Below the pieces are notes generated by a model that made no database searches, had not been told where the DNA came from, and saw only the letters and a program-made list of their open reading frames with translations. A stretch of 64,000 nt of DNA, taken from contig NZ_HG322949.1 of the NCBI RefSeq assembly GCF_000723165.1, positions 4,930,173-4,994,172 on the forward strand, read 5' to 3'. The DNA comes from Janthinobacterium agaricidamnosum NBRC 102515 = DSM 9628 (lineage in GTDB: Bacteria; Pseudomonadota; Gammaproteobacteria; Burkholderiales; Burkholderiaceae_D). Every line of letters begins with the position of its first letter. Within the stretch, counting starts at the first letter, position 1. This document shows, piece by piece, positions 50,211-59,033 of the stretch. The translations under genes and the position numbers were made by a program.

Positions 50211-50683
50211 AGAAACGCCTATTGATGCTATGCGGCGCGCTATTGTCGCTGAACCTGTCGCTGAACGCGCTGGCGACCGACGCAGCCATGCCGGGCATGA
50301 ACATGCCAGCCGCAAACGCACGTAACATCGCCATGCCGACCTGGGGCACACATGGCATGGCCATGTTTGGCGGCAAGAACGCCCTGTATGCGACGCACTT
50401 GCCGATGCCCCATCCGCCGCACGACTACCAGGTCATCTTCACCTTCCATGCCGCCGATCAAAAGATCGATGCGGCGCTGCGCCAGCGGCTCGAAGGCAAG
50501 ACCGACTTATGGACCATCGCCCCGGAAGAATTCGAGCTGAACCGATTGTCGCCGGAATCGAAAAATCCGCTGAAACAATTCAAGGCCGACGTGGTGCTGG
50601 GGCATTTCGAACAAAACGGCAAAACACAATACAAGGACGTCACCATCGTGGTCGAAAAAGTGGTGCTGTACCTCAAACTGTAA
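50207..50683 (+). CDS. Secreted Met/His-rich protein of unknown function
   Basis: 158 residues. Signal peptide 1-22 (KKRLLMLCGALLSLNLSLNALA). The mature N-terminus has Met/His clusters (AAMPGMNMPAAN, THGMAMFGG, THLPMPHPPHDYQ) that could bind copper, followed by a small beta domain (YQVIFTFHAADQ, VVLGHFEQNG). I recall similar GMAMFGG...HLPMPHPPHDYQ proteins in other proteobacteria but know no name. It overlaps the oxidoreductase gene by 4 bp, so it is cotranslated with it and perhaps under the same LysR. Confidence 0.7.
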   Translation: MKKRLLMLCGALLSLNLSLNALATDAAMPGMNMPAANARNIAMPTWGTHGMAMFGGKNALYATHLPMPHPPHDYQVIFTFHAADQKIDAALRQRLEGKTDLWTIAPEEFELNRLSPESKNPLKQFKADVVLGHFEQNGKTQYKDVTIVVEKVVLYLKL

Positions 50684-50860
50684 AGCTATATCGTTCGGCA
50701 ACTCTCCTTAGCTGTGAAACAAGTATTACATAGTGGACACCATTGCTTATTGGCGTAGCAAAAGATACAGTGGGAAACAGCATGGCACCCAATAAAACAT
50801 CGTTGATGCCATGCGACGCTAATCATTAAAAATACATTCACACGCCCATACACAAATCAA
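50684..50860. other. 177-bp gap, no gene; one palindrome
   Basis: Contains an 8-bp inverted repeat GCATGGCA (50780-50787) / TGCCATGC (50807-50814) and AT-rich stretches up to the next start. Promoter of the cupin gene expected here; none is convincing. Confidence 0.4.
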
Positions 50861-51343
50861 ATGAAAACAAGATTATCCATTTTGGCATTAACGACGCTGG
50901 CAATTTTTGGCAGCGCATCGGCACAAACCACGACGCATGCCAGCACGGCAGCGAATCACAAGGAAGCAGTGGCGCCGACCTATTTGAAGGCGGTCAGATT
51001 AATCAATTTGCCCAATGGCGATTGCACGTTTGAATATGGCAAGCTGGAAACCGAGGTGCATCTTCCGGCAACCCATTTCTTCGCGCAAACCAGGGTGGAG
51101 GCGTATCAGAAAGTCGCCCATCCCGCGCCGCGCATGCAATACGTCGTCACCTTGAATGGCAAACTGAAATTCAAGGTCAGCAATGGCGACACCTTTATCA
51201 TTGAACCGGGCACCATTTTGCTTGCCGAAGATGTCAAAGGCAAAGGCCACACCTGGGATCTGGTGGACGGCGACAAGTGGGAGCGTTTATACATTCCCAT
51301 CCCGGCCGGCGCGGACGACCATTTTATCGCGGATACAAAATAA
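50861..51343 (+). CDS. Secreted cupin-domain protein
   Basis: 160 residues. Signal peptide 1-21 (ends FGSASA). C-terminal cupin-like beta-barrel: YVVTLNGKLKFKVSNGDTFIIEPGTILLAEDVKGKGHTWD resembles cupin motifs 1 and 2, though motif 1 lacks the usual His-rich HxH and the only histidine of motif 2 is in GKGHTW, so metal binding is doubtful. Monocistronic; a terminator follows. Function unknown. Confidence 0.68.
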   Translation: MKTRLSILALTTLAIFGSASAQTTTHASTAANHKEAVAPTYLKAVRLINLPNGDCTFEYGKLETEVHLPATHFFAQTRVEAYQKVAHPAPRMQYVVTLNGKLKFKVSNGDTFIIEPGTILLAEDVKGKGHTWDLVDGDKWERLYIPIPAGADDHFIADTK

Positions 51344-51382
51344 AATAGCTGACAGTTTTTATATTTGACGATCATCGGCTTG

Positions 51383-51412
51383 AAGCCTGGAGTGGAAATT
51401 CCAGGCTTTTTT
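51383..51412 (+). terminator. Intrinsic terminator after the cupin gene
   Basis: AAGCCTGGA (51383-51391) and TCCAGGCTT (51400-51408), 8-nt loop, then a run of Ts. Confidence 0.85.
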
Positions 51413-51435
51413 ATCATCCTGAATACACTTATTCC

Positions 51436-52155
51436 ATGACCTGTTCTGTTCCCGCCATCCCCCCGCCCTATCAGGGCTTGTGGCGGCGCACCGGCATCTT
51501 CCGCAGCGACGGCCGAATCGACTTGACGACCAGCGTCTGGTGGTTCCAGTCGGCCCGCTTCCATATCGACGTGCGCATTCCGCAAGACCGCCCACGGCTG
51601 GCGCAAGCAGCCGCGCTGGCCAGCCTGCCGCCGGGACAACTGGTGCTTTTCGGCGCCCAGAGCGGCTTCGCCGGCATCACCGTGGTCGACGGCGAGCGCT
51701 GTGAGTGGCGCCCGGAAATCGCCTTCCCCGCCATCAGCGCCGAACTCGACGCCGGCCTGATGCGTTTCGACACGCCCGACAACCTGCATGAAGATGGCCT
51801 CGACGCCAGCTACCAGGAAGACTGGCTGCGCGTGGCGACTGGGCCGATGACCGGCATGCGGCTGGAAAGCCTCGATGACTCCGGCAAAGTAGCCTACCTG
51901 ATCGCCAGCGCAGACTGGGCGGCCTGGGCCTGCGGCGATGCAAGCGGTCACTTTCCGGCGACGGCGGGAAACCAGTTTTCGCTGCTGCGGCGCACACGCG
52001 GGACGAGCAGTTGGCGCATTGTCGAGTCGAATCATTCTTGGCTGGAAAACAGTACGATCTTCACCATGCCCGACATCACAAACTGTTTACCCGGCCAACA
52101 CTTCGCTTTTCCGATACAAACTGCCAGCCAATGGCGTATCAGCGCTATCGCATAA
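51436..52155 (+). CDS. Hypothetical protein, 239 aa
   Basis: Soluble protein, no signal peptide. PPYQGLWRRTGIFRSDGRIDLTTSVWWFQSARFHIDVRIP at the N-terminus and later a Trp-rich beta pattern (WRPEIAFP, DWAAWACG) suggest an all-beta fold such as a lipocalin-like barrel, but I cannot place it in a family. The start ATG at 51436 has no strong ribosome-binding site. Upstream of the pho genes in the same direction; 123 bp separate its stop from phoA1, and that gap holds the PHO box. Function unknown. Confidence 0.65.
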   Translation: MTCSVPAIPPPYQGLWRRTGIFRSDGRIDLTTSVWWFQSARFHIDVRIPQDRPRLAQAAALASLPPGQLVLFGAQSGFAGITVVDGERCEWRPEIAFPAISAELDAGLMRFDTPDNLHEDGLDASYQEDWLRVATGPMTGMRLESLDDSGKVAYLIASADWAAWACGDASGHFPATAGNQFSLLRRTRGTSSWRIVESNHSWLENSTIFTMPDITNCLPGQHFAFPIQTASQWRISAIA

Positions 52156-52211
52156 ACCACCGCATCATTTGTCATGTCGCTAACTAGTCAGTCTCTAAAA
52201 CACATATCATA

Positions 52212-52230
52212 GTGTCATTATCTTGTCATA
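52212..52230 (+). promoter_or_regulatory. PHO box upstream of phoA1
   Basis: TGTCATT (52213-52219) and TGTCATA (52224-52230), two direct repeats with an 11-bp period and a 4-bp AT-rich spacer, matching the PhoB consensus CTGTCAT-n4-CTGTCAT closely. It ends 48 bp before the phoA1 start, a suitable position for a phosphate-starvation promoter. Confidence 0.85.
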
Positions 52231-52278
52231 AACAGTTGCTATCTTTCTATCTTCTTTCAACAGAGCCGGATCGATCAC

Positions 52279-53721
52279 ATGACACGCAGAAAATTTTCCG
52301 CCGCTGGCGCCAGCATGGCGATTGCCCTGATGCTGGCCGCTTGCGGCAGCGATTACCAAAAGGAAGCGGAGGTAGCGCCCAAGAACGTTATTTTCTTCCT
52401 CGGCGACGGCATGGGCTTGACCACGATGACCGCCGCGCGGATTTATGCGGTCGGCGAGGATGGCGAGCTGGCCATGGATACCTTGCCGGAAACCGCCTTC
52501 GTCAAGACTTACTCCAATGATGCGCAAGTGACCGACAGCGCGCCATCGATGGCGGCCTACATGACCGGTATCAAGATGAACAATGAAGTCATCTCGATGT
52601 CCCAAAACACGCTCGCCATCGATCCGGCAAATGATGCGAACGGCAACAAACTGGCCAATCATTGCGGCGCCAGCAACGGTACGCCAGCCACCACGCTGCT
52701 GGAACTGGCAAAATCGAAAGGCTTATCGGCCGGTGTCGTCACCACCACCCGCATCACCCACGCGACGCCGGCGGCGACCTATGCGCATATTTGCCACCGC
52801 GACCTGGAAAACGACATTGCCGCGGCGATGGTGCCGGGCGGCGCCGGTTACAACAGTGCGCTGGGCAGCAGCGGCCTGGAGGTGGTCTTGGGCGGCGGCA
52901 AGCAATTCTTTACCCCCGCCAAGGATGGCGGCAAGCGTTCGGACGGCCGCGACCTGGTCGCCGAAATGAAAGCCCAAAACTACACCGTGGCCAGTAACGC
53001 AGCCGATTTCAACGCGGTCGATGCCGGCAAGACCGAACGCCTGTTCGGCTTGTTCACGTCCAGCCACATGAGCTACGACCTGGACCGCGATCCGGCCAGG
53101 GAACCGAGCCTGTCCGACATGGCCACCAAGGCGATGGAGGTGCTGGCAAAAAACAAGAAAGGGTATTTCCTGATGGTGGAAGGCGGCCGCATCGATCACG
53201 CGCTGCACGAAACCACCGCCAGGAAGGCGCTGCAAGATACCGTCGCATTCGACAACGCGATCAAGGCCGTTATCGCCAAGGCCAGGCTGGCCGATCCGGA
53301 CTTGAAAAACACCTTGATCGTGGTCACCGCCGACCATGACCACACGCTGGTGTTGAACGGCTACGCCAAGCGCACCGGCAAGACCGCGGCAGGCAATCCG
53401 GGCGTGCTGGGCGTCGTCAAAAACTATGTCACCGGCAATGTCGAAAAAGACCTGGATGGCGCACCGTACCCGATCATCGGTTTCGGCAATGGCGAAAACC
53501 GCACTCAGTCCAGCCGGGCCGCGATGGCCAGTCTCGATGACACCGTCACCAGCGCCAATACTTACCACCAGGAAGCCGTGATACGCGTATCGGCCGGCAA
53601 TGAAACCCACGGCGGCACCGATGTCTTCCTCGGCGCCATCGGCAGGGGGGCCGACACTTTCCTCGGCACCATCGACAACACCAGGGTGTTTAGCCTGGTC
53701 AAAAACGCCGTCGGCCTGTAA
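52279..53721 (+). CDS. phoA: Alkaline phosphatase, predicted lipoprotein
   Basis: 480 residues. A lipobox LAAC with Cys22 in MLAACGS predicts a membrane-anchored lipoprotein. PhoA-type zinc/magnesium site: FLGDGMG with Asp43, nucleophile Ser87 in TDSAPSMAAYMTG, VEGGRIDHALH, TADHDH and ETHGG ligands. It hydrolyses phosphomonoesters to supply phosphate. The PHO box 48 bp upstream implies control by PhoBR. The stop lies inside a 14-bp tandem duplication. I estimate the second phosphatase is about two-thirds identical over the best-conserved stretch. Confidence 0.93.
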   Translation: MTRRKFSAAGASMAIALMLAACGSDYQKEAEVAPKNVIFFLGDGMGLTTMTAARIYAVGEDGELAMDTLPETAFVKTYSNDAQVTDSAPSMAAYMTGIKMNNEVISMSQNTLAIDPANDANGNKLANHCGASNGTPATTLLELAKSKGLSAGVVTTTRITHATPAATYAHICHRDLENDIAAAMVPGGAGYNSALGSSGLEVVLGGGKQFFTPAKDGGKRSDGRDLVAEMKAQNYTVASNAADFNAVDAGKTERLFGLFTSSHMSYDLDRDPAREPSLSDMATKAMEVLAKNKKGYFLMVEGGRIDHALHETTARKALQDTVAFDNAIKAVIAKARLADPDLKNTLIVVTADHDHTLVLNGYAKRTGKTAAGNPGVLGVVKNYVTGNVEKDLDGAPYPIIGFGNGENRTQSSRAAMASLDDTVTSANTYHQEAVIRVSAGNETHGGTDVFLGAIGRGADTFLGTIDNTRVFSLVKNAVGL

Positions 53722-53744
53722 TTGTCGATCTGTAATTGTCGATC
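53717..53744. repeat. Perfect 14-bp tandem duplication across the phoA1 stop
   Basis: TGTAATTGTCGATC at 53717-53730 is repeated exactly at 53731-53744. The first copy contains the phoA1 stop codon (TAA, 53719-53721). Probably a replication slippage product or a footprint of the gene duplication event. Confidence 0.9.
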
Positions 53745-53772
53745 CGTACCACACGAACACTGGATAATGACC

Positions 53773-55185
53773 ATGAAACCTGTACTGAAACTGTCCCTGC
53801 CGGGCCTGGCGCTGGCCGCTTCGTTCGCCCCTGCCGTCCACGCCGCCGATGCCAGGAACGTCATCTTTTTCCTCGGCGACGGCATGGGTCCGGCCACCGT
53901 GACCGCCGCGCGCATCATGCAATACGGCGAAACCGGCAGCCTGACGATGGATACGCTGGAACGCACGGCGCGCATCAAGACTTACTCCAACGATGCGCAA
54001 ACCACCGACAGCGCACCGTCGATGGCGGCCTATATGACCGGCGTCAAGATGAACAATGAAGTCATCTCGATGTCGCAAAACACCGTCGCCAGGGAACCGG
54101 GCAAGGATGCCAACGGCAACCTCGGCATCGATCATTGCCCGGCGCAAAACGCCGCCAACGGCACGCCGGCCAGCACCATCCTGGAATTGGCCAAAGCCAA
54201 GGGCAAGGCGGTCGGCGCGATCACCACCACCGAACTGACCCACGCCACGCCGGCCACCACCTTTGCGCATATCTGCAACCGCAATGCGCAATATGCGATC
54301 GCCGCGCAAAGCGTGCCGGGCGGCGCCGGCTACAATGCCGCGCTGCTCGATGGCGTCGATGTCTTGATGGGCGGCGGTCGCAACCATTACACGCCGTTTT
54401 CCGCCACCAACAAGAATGGCCGCGCCGACGGCCGCAACCTGTTGACGGAATTCGCCGCCAAGGGTTACACCGTGGCGGCCACCAAGGCCGACATGGTCGC
54501 CGCGCCGAATAACAAGAAATTCATCGGCTTGTACAGCAGCAAAAGCCATCTGGAATATGAACTGGACCGCACCGCCACCCCACCGCTGGGCGAAGGCGCG
54601 ACCCAGCCTAGCCTGGCGGAAATGACCGTCAAGGCGATCGACTTGCTGTCGCAAAACGCCAATGGCTATTTCCTGATGGTCGAAGGCGGCCGCATCGACC
54701 ACGCCTTGCACGGCATCAACGCCAAGCGCGCACTGGTCGACACCATCGCCTTCGATAACGCCATCAAGGCCGCGCTGGACAAGATCAGGCTGACCGACCC
54801 GACGCTGGCCGACACGCTGATCGTGGTCACCGCCGACCACGACCACACGCTGGCCTTCAACGGCTATGGCAAGCGCGGCAATCCCATCCTCGACATCAAC
54901 CGCGACTACAAGACCGGCCAGCCGAGCAAGGATGCCGACGGCAACACCTACACCACGCTGGTATTCGGCAACGGCCCGAACCGTCCCGCGCTGCGCGGCA
55001 ATGTCGACAGCGCCACCGCACTGGGCGACAACTATCTGCAAGAAACCGGCGTGCGCCTGGCCAGCGAAACCCACGGCGGCGGCGACGTGAAACTGTTCGC
55101 CACCGGTGCCGGCGCGAAAACCTTCAAAGGCACGCTGGATAACACCAAGGTATTCGGCTTGCTGAAAAACGCGTTCGGTTTGTAA
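53773..55185 (+). CDS. phoA: Alkaline phosphatase, second tandem copy (secreted)
   Basis: 470 residues. Unlike the first copy it has a normal Sec signal peptide (MKPVLKLSLPGLALAASFAPAVHA) and no lipobox Cys, so it is predicted soluble in the periplasm. Same catalytic features: FLGDGMG, TDSAPSMAAYMTG, VEGGRIDHALH, TADHDH, ETHGG. The ATG at 53773 is preferred to 53767 because a GG-containing site is then at better spacing; neither is decisive. No PHO box or terminator is visible in the 51-bp gap after phoA1, so it is probably transcribed with it. Confidence 0.92.
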   Translation: MKPVLKLSLPGLALAASFAPAVHAADARNVIFFLGDGMGPATVTAARIMQYGETGSLTMDTLERTARIKTYSNDAQTTDSAPSMAAYMTGVKMNNEVISMSQNTVAREPGKDANGNLGIDHCPAQNAANGTPASTILELAKAKGKAVGAITTTELTHATPATTFAHICNRNAQYAIAAQSVPGGAGYNAALLDGVDVLMGGGRNHYTPFSATNKNGRADGRNLLTEFAAKGYTVAATKADMVAAPNNKKFIGLYSSKSHLEYELDRTATPPLGEGATQPSLAEMTVKAIDLLSQNANGYFLMVEGGRIDHALHGINAKRALVDTIAFDNAIKAALDKIRLTDPTLADTLIVVTADHDHTLAFNGYGKRGNPILDINRDYKTGQPSKDADGNTYTTLVFGNGPNRPALRGNVDSATALGDNYLQETGVRLASETHGGGDVKLFATGAGAKTFKGTLDNTKVFGLLKNAFGL

Positions 55186-55256
55186 CCGCCCATCGATGAC
55201 AGCGGCGGCCTTGCTGCGGCGAGACCGCCCGCCCCGTTGCGCTTGAAAGGCAAGAC

Positions 55257-55961
55257 ATGAAATGGTCCGTGTTATTAGCGACATTGCTGGCCGCCAGTGC
55301 CGCCAGCGGTATGGCCCGGGCCGCCGCGCCTGCGCCGGATCTCGACTTGGCGATCACTTATTACAGCCGGGTGCTGACGCCGGAAGGCGTGACCCGCGAA
55401 AGCCGTTACCAGGAAAGAATGCTGCGCCGTCCCGGCCATGTGTGGACCGAGCGGGTATTGCCGAAATCAATAGAAGAAGAGCCGGGCGGCAAGCAGAAAG
55501 TGTCGCTGAAACAAGAACATCAACACAAGGAATTCAATTACGTGGTGCTGCCGCGCCATGTGATGCTGGCCAAAAACAAGGTCAGCGTCGAATATATTGA
55601 TGCCCATGAAAAACAAGTGATCGCGGTACCCAAGGCCGAATACGGCAACGTCAATTTCGATGGTTCCTGGGACAACGCCTTTTATTTGCTGGCCCCGGAA
55701 CTGGTCGCCGCCATGCCGCTGGCTAAACAGCCGTCCGGCGTGCCGGGCGCGCGCTGGCACGAGGTGGAAAAAAACGGCGTGTTCCAGCGCATCCTGTGGA
55801 ATGGGCAAAAGCAGATTCCGCTGGTGATCGAAAGCGGCGACAAAGGCAACAATTTTTACCGCCGCGTCGAGGTGAGCGTGCAGGCCGCTACCCGCCACGA
55901 CTTGCCGTGGATGAAATTAAAAGCTTACGGTCAAAAGGAATATTCCGACTTCCTCGACTGA
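55257..55961 (+). CDS. Hypothetical secreted protein, 234 aa
   Basis: Signal peptide (KWSVLLATLLAASAASGMARA), then a 210-residue mature domain beginning LDLAITYYSRVLTPEGVTRES. Mature part has mixed alpha/beta character, without Cys or recognisable catalytic motif. It starts 71 bp after phoA2 in the same direction and ends before a terminator serving the opposite strand, so it may belong to the phosphate-starvation unit. Family not recognised. Confidence 0.7.
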   Translation: MKWSVLLATLLAASAASGMARAAAPAPDLDLAITYYSRVLTPEGVTRESRYQERMLRRPGHVWTERVLPKSIEEEPGGKQKVSLKQEHQHKEFNYVVLPRHVMLAKNKVSVEYIDAHEKQVIAVPKAEYGNVNFDGSWDNAFYLLAPELVAAMPLAKQPSGVPGARWHEVEKNGVFQRILWNGQKQIPLVIESGDKGNNFYRRVEVSVQAATRHDLPWMKLKAYGQKEYSDFLD

Positions 55962-56026
55962 CGCTGGCCCCTCCCTGACGGGCTCGCCACCATGGCTTGA
56001 GATCCGTCATGGTCGACGGCCCCGCA

Positions 56027-56062
56027 TAAAAAACGGCGGCAACATCATCATGTTGCCGCCGT
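56027..56062 (-). terminator. Strong intrinsic terminator of topB
   Basis: A perfect 13-bp stem ACGGCGGCAACAT (56033-56045) and ATGTTGCCGCCGT (56050-56062) with loop CATC. On the minus strand it is followed by TTTTTT (A-run 56027-56033 on plus). It lies 33 bp beyond the topB stop. Confidence 0.93.
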
Positions 56063-56095
56063 TGTCGCCTGGGTCCAACCACCCGGCATTGACGC

Positions 56096-58738
56096 CTAGG
56101 CTGCGGCCTTCTTGGCCGGGGCTTTCTTGAGCGCCGCTTTTTTCACCGGCGCCTTCTTCACGGCAGCCTTCTTGACGGCCGCCTTGGCTGGCGCCGCTTC
56201 GCCTTCGACGCCATCGTCGGCCGCTGCGGCCTTGCCCTTAGCCGCGCCCGACTTGGCTTTGCGTTCTTCAAACTCGAAGCTCACCTTGCCATCCTTGGCG
56301 CGCACCAGGAAAGCCTTGAACGGCCGGCGGGTACGCTGCGAAATAAAACCCGGCAACAAGTCGGTCTTGCCATCGTTGAGCAATTTTGCCATTTGTTCCG
56401 GCAAGATTTCTTGCTGCAAGATGATGCGGCCGCTGCGGAAATCGCAGGTTTTCGGTTTCGCGACGCTGTTTTCGCATACATAGGCCAGGCCCATTTCGTA
56501 GACGCCGGCGGCGCACTTCGGACACGGTCCGAGCGCGGTCTGGCCGGTGAAATCGACGCCTTCGCCATCTTCACCTTCGCCGTCGTTCTGGCCAAAGTCG
56601 AATTCCAGCTTGAAGTTCTTGATCTCTTCATCGCGCACGATGCGCAAGATGGCCGCGAACGGACGGCCCATTTTCGAACGGAAACCTTGCAGCGGCCCGA
56701 TGGTGCGTTCTTTCAGCAATTCCTCGACTTCGGCGATTTCGAACTGGCGCGAACCCGGCGTCTTGCTCATCGAGAATTCGCACTTGGTGCACCCAAAGCG
56801 GCGATAGTTTTCCTTGACCACGCTGCCGCAATTCGGGCATGGCGTGTGCAAGGTCGCATAGTCGCCCGGTATCGTGTCGTTGTCGTATTCCTTGGCGCGC
56901 TTGACGATGATTTGGGTCATCTGGGCGATTTCGCGCATGAACTCGTCGCGCGAAATCTTGCCTTTTTCCATTTGCGACAACTTGTATTCCCATTCGCCGG
57001 TCAATTCCGGCGCGGTCAATTCGTTGACGCCGAGGCCGCGCAGCAAGGTCATCAATTGCGACGCCTTGGCGGTCGGCATCAATTCGCGGCCTTCGCGGAT
57101 CAGGTAACGTTCGGTCAGCAAGCCTTCGATGGTGGCGGCGCGGGTGGCTGGCGTGCCCAGGCCCTTGCCGGCCATCGCATCGCGCAATTCATCGTCGTCG
57201 ATCAGTTTGCCGGCGCCTTCCATGGCGGACAGCAAGGTTGCCTCGGTGTAGCGCGCTGGCGGCTTGGTGACCAGGCCGTTGGCGCTGACTTTTTCCGTCT
57301 GTACTTTTTCCCCTTTGGCGACCGGCACCAGGTTGCCGTTGGCATTGCCTTCCTTGTCGTCGTCGGTCGATGCTTCCTTGCCGTAGATCGCCAGCCAGCC
57401 CGGATTGGTCATGACCTTGCCTTCAGTCTTGAACTGGTGGCCGGACACTTCGGTATAGCGGGTGGTGACCTGGAATTCAGCCGGCGGGAAGAACACCGCC
57501 ATGAAACGGCGCGTCACCAGGTCATACAGCTTTTGTTCCGGCTCGGACAGGTTTTTCGGCGCGATGGTGGTCGGGATGATCGCAAAGTGATCCGAAATCT
57601 TGGTATTGTCGAAAATACGCTTGTTCGGCTTGACCCAGCCCTTGTCCAGGATTTGCTTGGCAAACTGGTGGTAGTTATTACTTTGCATAACCGTTTCCAA
57701 CGCTTGCTTGACGGTCGGCATGTAGTCTTCCGGCAAGTGACGCGAATCGGTACGCGGGTAGGTCAACACCTTGTGCTTTTCATACAGCGCTTGCGCCAGG
57801 CCCAGCGTATTCTTGGCTGAAAAGCCGAAACGCGAGTTCGCTTCGCGCTGCAAGCTGGTCAGGTCGAACAGCGCCGGCGCCATCGAGGTGGTCGGTTTCG
57901 ATTCCTCGGTAACATTGCCCTGGCGGCCGCGGCAAGCAGTGGCGATCGAGTCGGCGGCGGCCTTGCTCCACAGCCGTTCGGCGCGTTTTTCCGGATCGGT
58001 TTCGTCTTTCTTGAACTTGGTGTCCAGCCAGCGGCCTTCATAGATACCGGCCGCGCAGACGAATTCGGCGCGCACTTCCCAGTAGTCGCGCGGCACGAAT
58101 TTCTTGATCTTGTCTTCCCGTTCGACCACGATCGACAGCGTCGGGGTTTGCACCCGGCCCACGGTGGTCAAATAAAACCCGCCCTCTTTCGAGTTGAACG
58201 CGGTCATCGCGCGGGTGCCGTTGATGCCGATCAGCCAATCGGCCTCGGAACGGCAACGGGCCGCGTCGGCCAGCGGCATCATTTCTTCATCGCTGCGCAA
58301 ATGGGTGAAGCCGTCGCGGATCGCGCCTGGCGTCATCGATTGCAGCCACAGGCGCTTGACCGGTTGCTTCGCTTTCGCGTTTTGCGCGATCAGGCGGAAA
58401 ATCAGCTCGCCTTCGCGCCCGGCGTCGCAGGCGTTAATCAGGGTGGTAACGTCCTTGCGCTTGATCAGCTTGTTTAATACTTTGAGCCGCGCTTCCGTCT
58501 TGGCGATCGGATTCAGCGCGAAATACGGCGGGATCATCGGCAAATGGGTAAAACTCCATTTGCCGCGCTTGACGTCGTGCTCTTCCGGCACGGCGATTTC
58601 CAGCAAGTGACCGACTGCCGACGACAGCACGTATTGGTCCGATTCAAAGTACTCATCGTGCTTGGTAAAGCCGCCAAGCGTCTTCGCGATATCGTTCGCG
58701 ACAGAAGGCTTCTCGGCGATGATGAGGGTTTTGGTCAT
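56096..58738 (-). CDS. topB: DNA topoisomerase III with Lys/Ala/Pro-rich C-terminal tail
   Basis: 880 residues. Type IA topoisomerase. Toprim site TLIIAEKPSVANDIAK and DAGREGELI, catalytic Tyr in YPRTDSRHLP. C-terminal region has a Cys4 zinc finger (CPNCGSVVKENYRRFGCTKC) and a second, incomplete Cys module (CPKCAAGVYEMG...CDFRSG). The last ~35 residues are KKAAVKKAPVKK-type histone H1-like repeats that should bind DNA. The start at 58738 gives the conserved MTKTLIIAEKPS; 29 residues upstream are not conserved. Longer than E. coli TopB (~650), mainly through C-terminal modules. It decatenates DNA. Confidence 0.93.
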   Translation of the reverse strand: MTKTLIIAEKPSVANDIAKTLGGFTKHDEYFESDQYVLSSAVGHLLEIAVPEEHDVKRGKWSFTHLPMIPPYFALNPIAKTEARLKVLNKLIKRKDVTTLINACDAGREGELIFRLIAQNAKAKQPVKRLWLQSMTPGAIRDGFTHLRSDEEMMPLADAARCRSEADWLIGINGTRAMTAFNSKEGGFYLTTVGRVQTPTLSIVVEREDKIKKFVPRDYWEVRAEFVCAAGIYEGRWLDTKFKKDETDPEKRAERLWSKAAADSIATACRGRQGNVTEESKPTTSMAPALFDLTSLQREANSRFGFSAKNTLGLAQALYEKHKVLTYPRTDSRHLPEDYMPTVKQALETVMQSNNYHQFAKQILDKGWVKPNKRIFDNTKISDHFAIIPTTIAPKNLSEPEQKLYDLVTRRFMAVFFPPAEFQVTTRYTEVSGHQFKTEGKVMTNPGWLAIYGKEASTDDDKEGNANGNLVPVAKGEKVQTEKVSANGLVTKPPARYTEATLLSAMEGAGKLIDDDELRDAMAGKGLGTPATRAATIEGLLTERYLIREGRELMPTAKASQLMTLLRGLGVNELTAPELTGEWEYKLSQMEKGKISRDEFMREIAQMTQIIVKRAKEYDNDTIPGDYATLHTPCPNCGSVVKENYRRFGCTKCEFSMSKTPGSRQFEIAEVEELLKERTIGPLQGFRSKMGRPFAAILRIVRDEEIKNFKLEFDFGQNDGEGEDGEGVDFTGQTALGPCPKCAAGVYEMGLAYVCENSVAKPKTCDFRSGRIILQQEILPEQMAKLLNDGKTDLLPGFISQRTRRPFKAFLVRAKDGKVSFEFEERKAKSGAAKGKAAAADDGVEGEAAPAKAAVKKAAVKKAPVKKAALKKAPAKKAAA

Positions 58739-59033
58739 ATATTTAGGTCTCTCAAGGTGCTCTGGGATAGGTTCAGCATGCGCATCATACAGTGCATCGC
58801 AAGGCGTCGACACTTTTCCATACACGGCACAGGGTAACTTACAGTCTTGTCAAGCGGCCAATGATAAGCGGGTTGGCGCTGAATCCGCAAGTGCGCCACC
58901 AGTGCGATGCGGCGTCATGCGGCATATCGCCTACAGTATGGCAAGCAGGGAACGCTGGGGCTGTCGCGGGGAAGCTATTGCGGAAAATCAAGGCATGTCA
59001 ACGCACGGATACGCGTCACCATCCTTGCCACTA
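58739..59033. other. 295-bp gap upstream of topB, no gene seen
   Basis: Holds the topB 5' region and the DNA beyond the smg stop. Plus-strand open frames here have no ribosome-binding site or family resemblance. No convincing terminator for smg or promoter for topB could be assigned by eye. Confidence 0.4.

Noticed and set aside
50780..50814. 8-bp palindrome upstream of the cupin gene as an operator
   Set aside because: An 8-bp match with 19-nt spacer is expected by chance in a window this size; nothing else supports it.
52723..55284. 853-codon open frame on the minus strand opposite the two phosphatases
   Set aside because: Antisense to two clear PhoA genes; it arises from GC-rich codon bias. 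Its translation is rich in Arg/Gly/Ala/His without domain resemblance, and has no ribosome-binding site.
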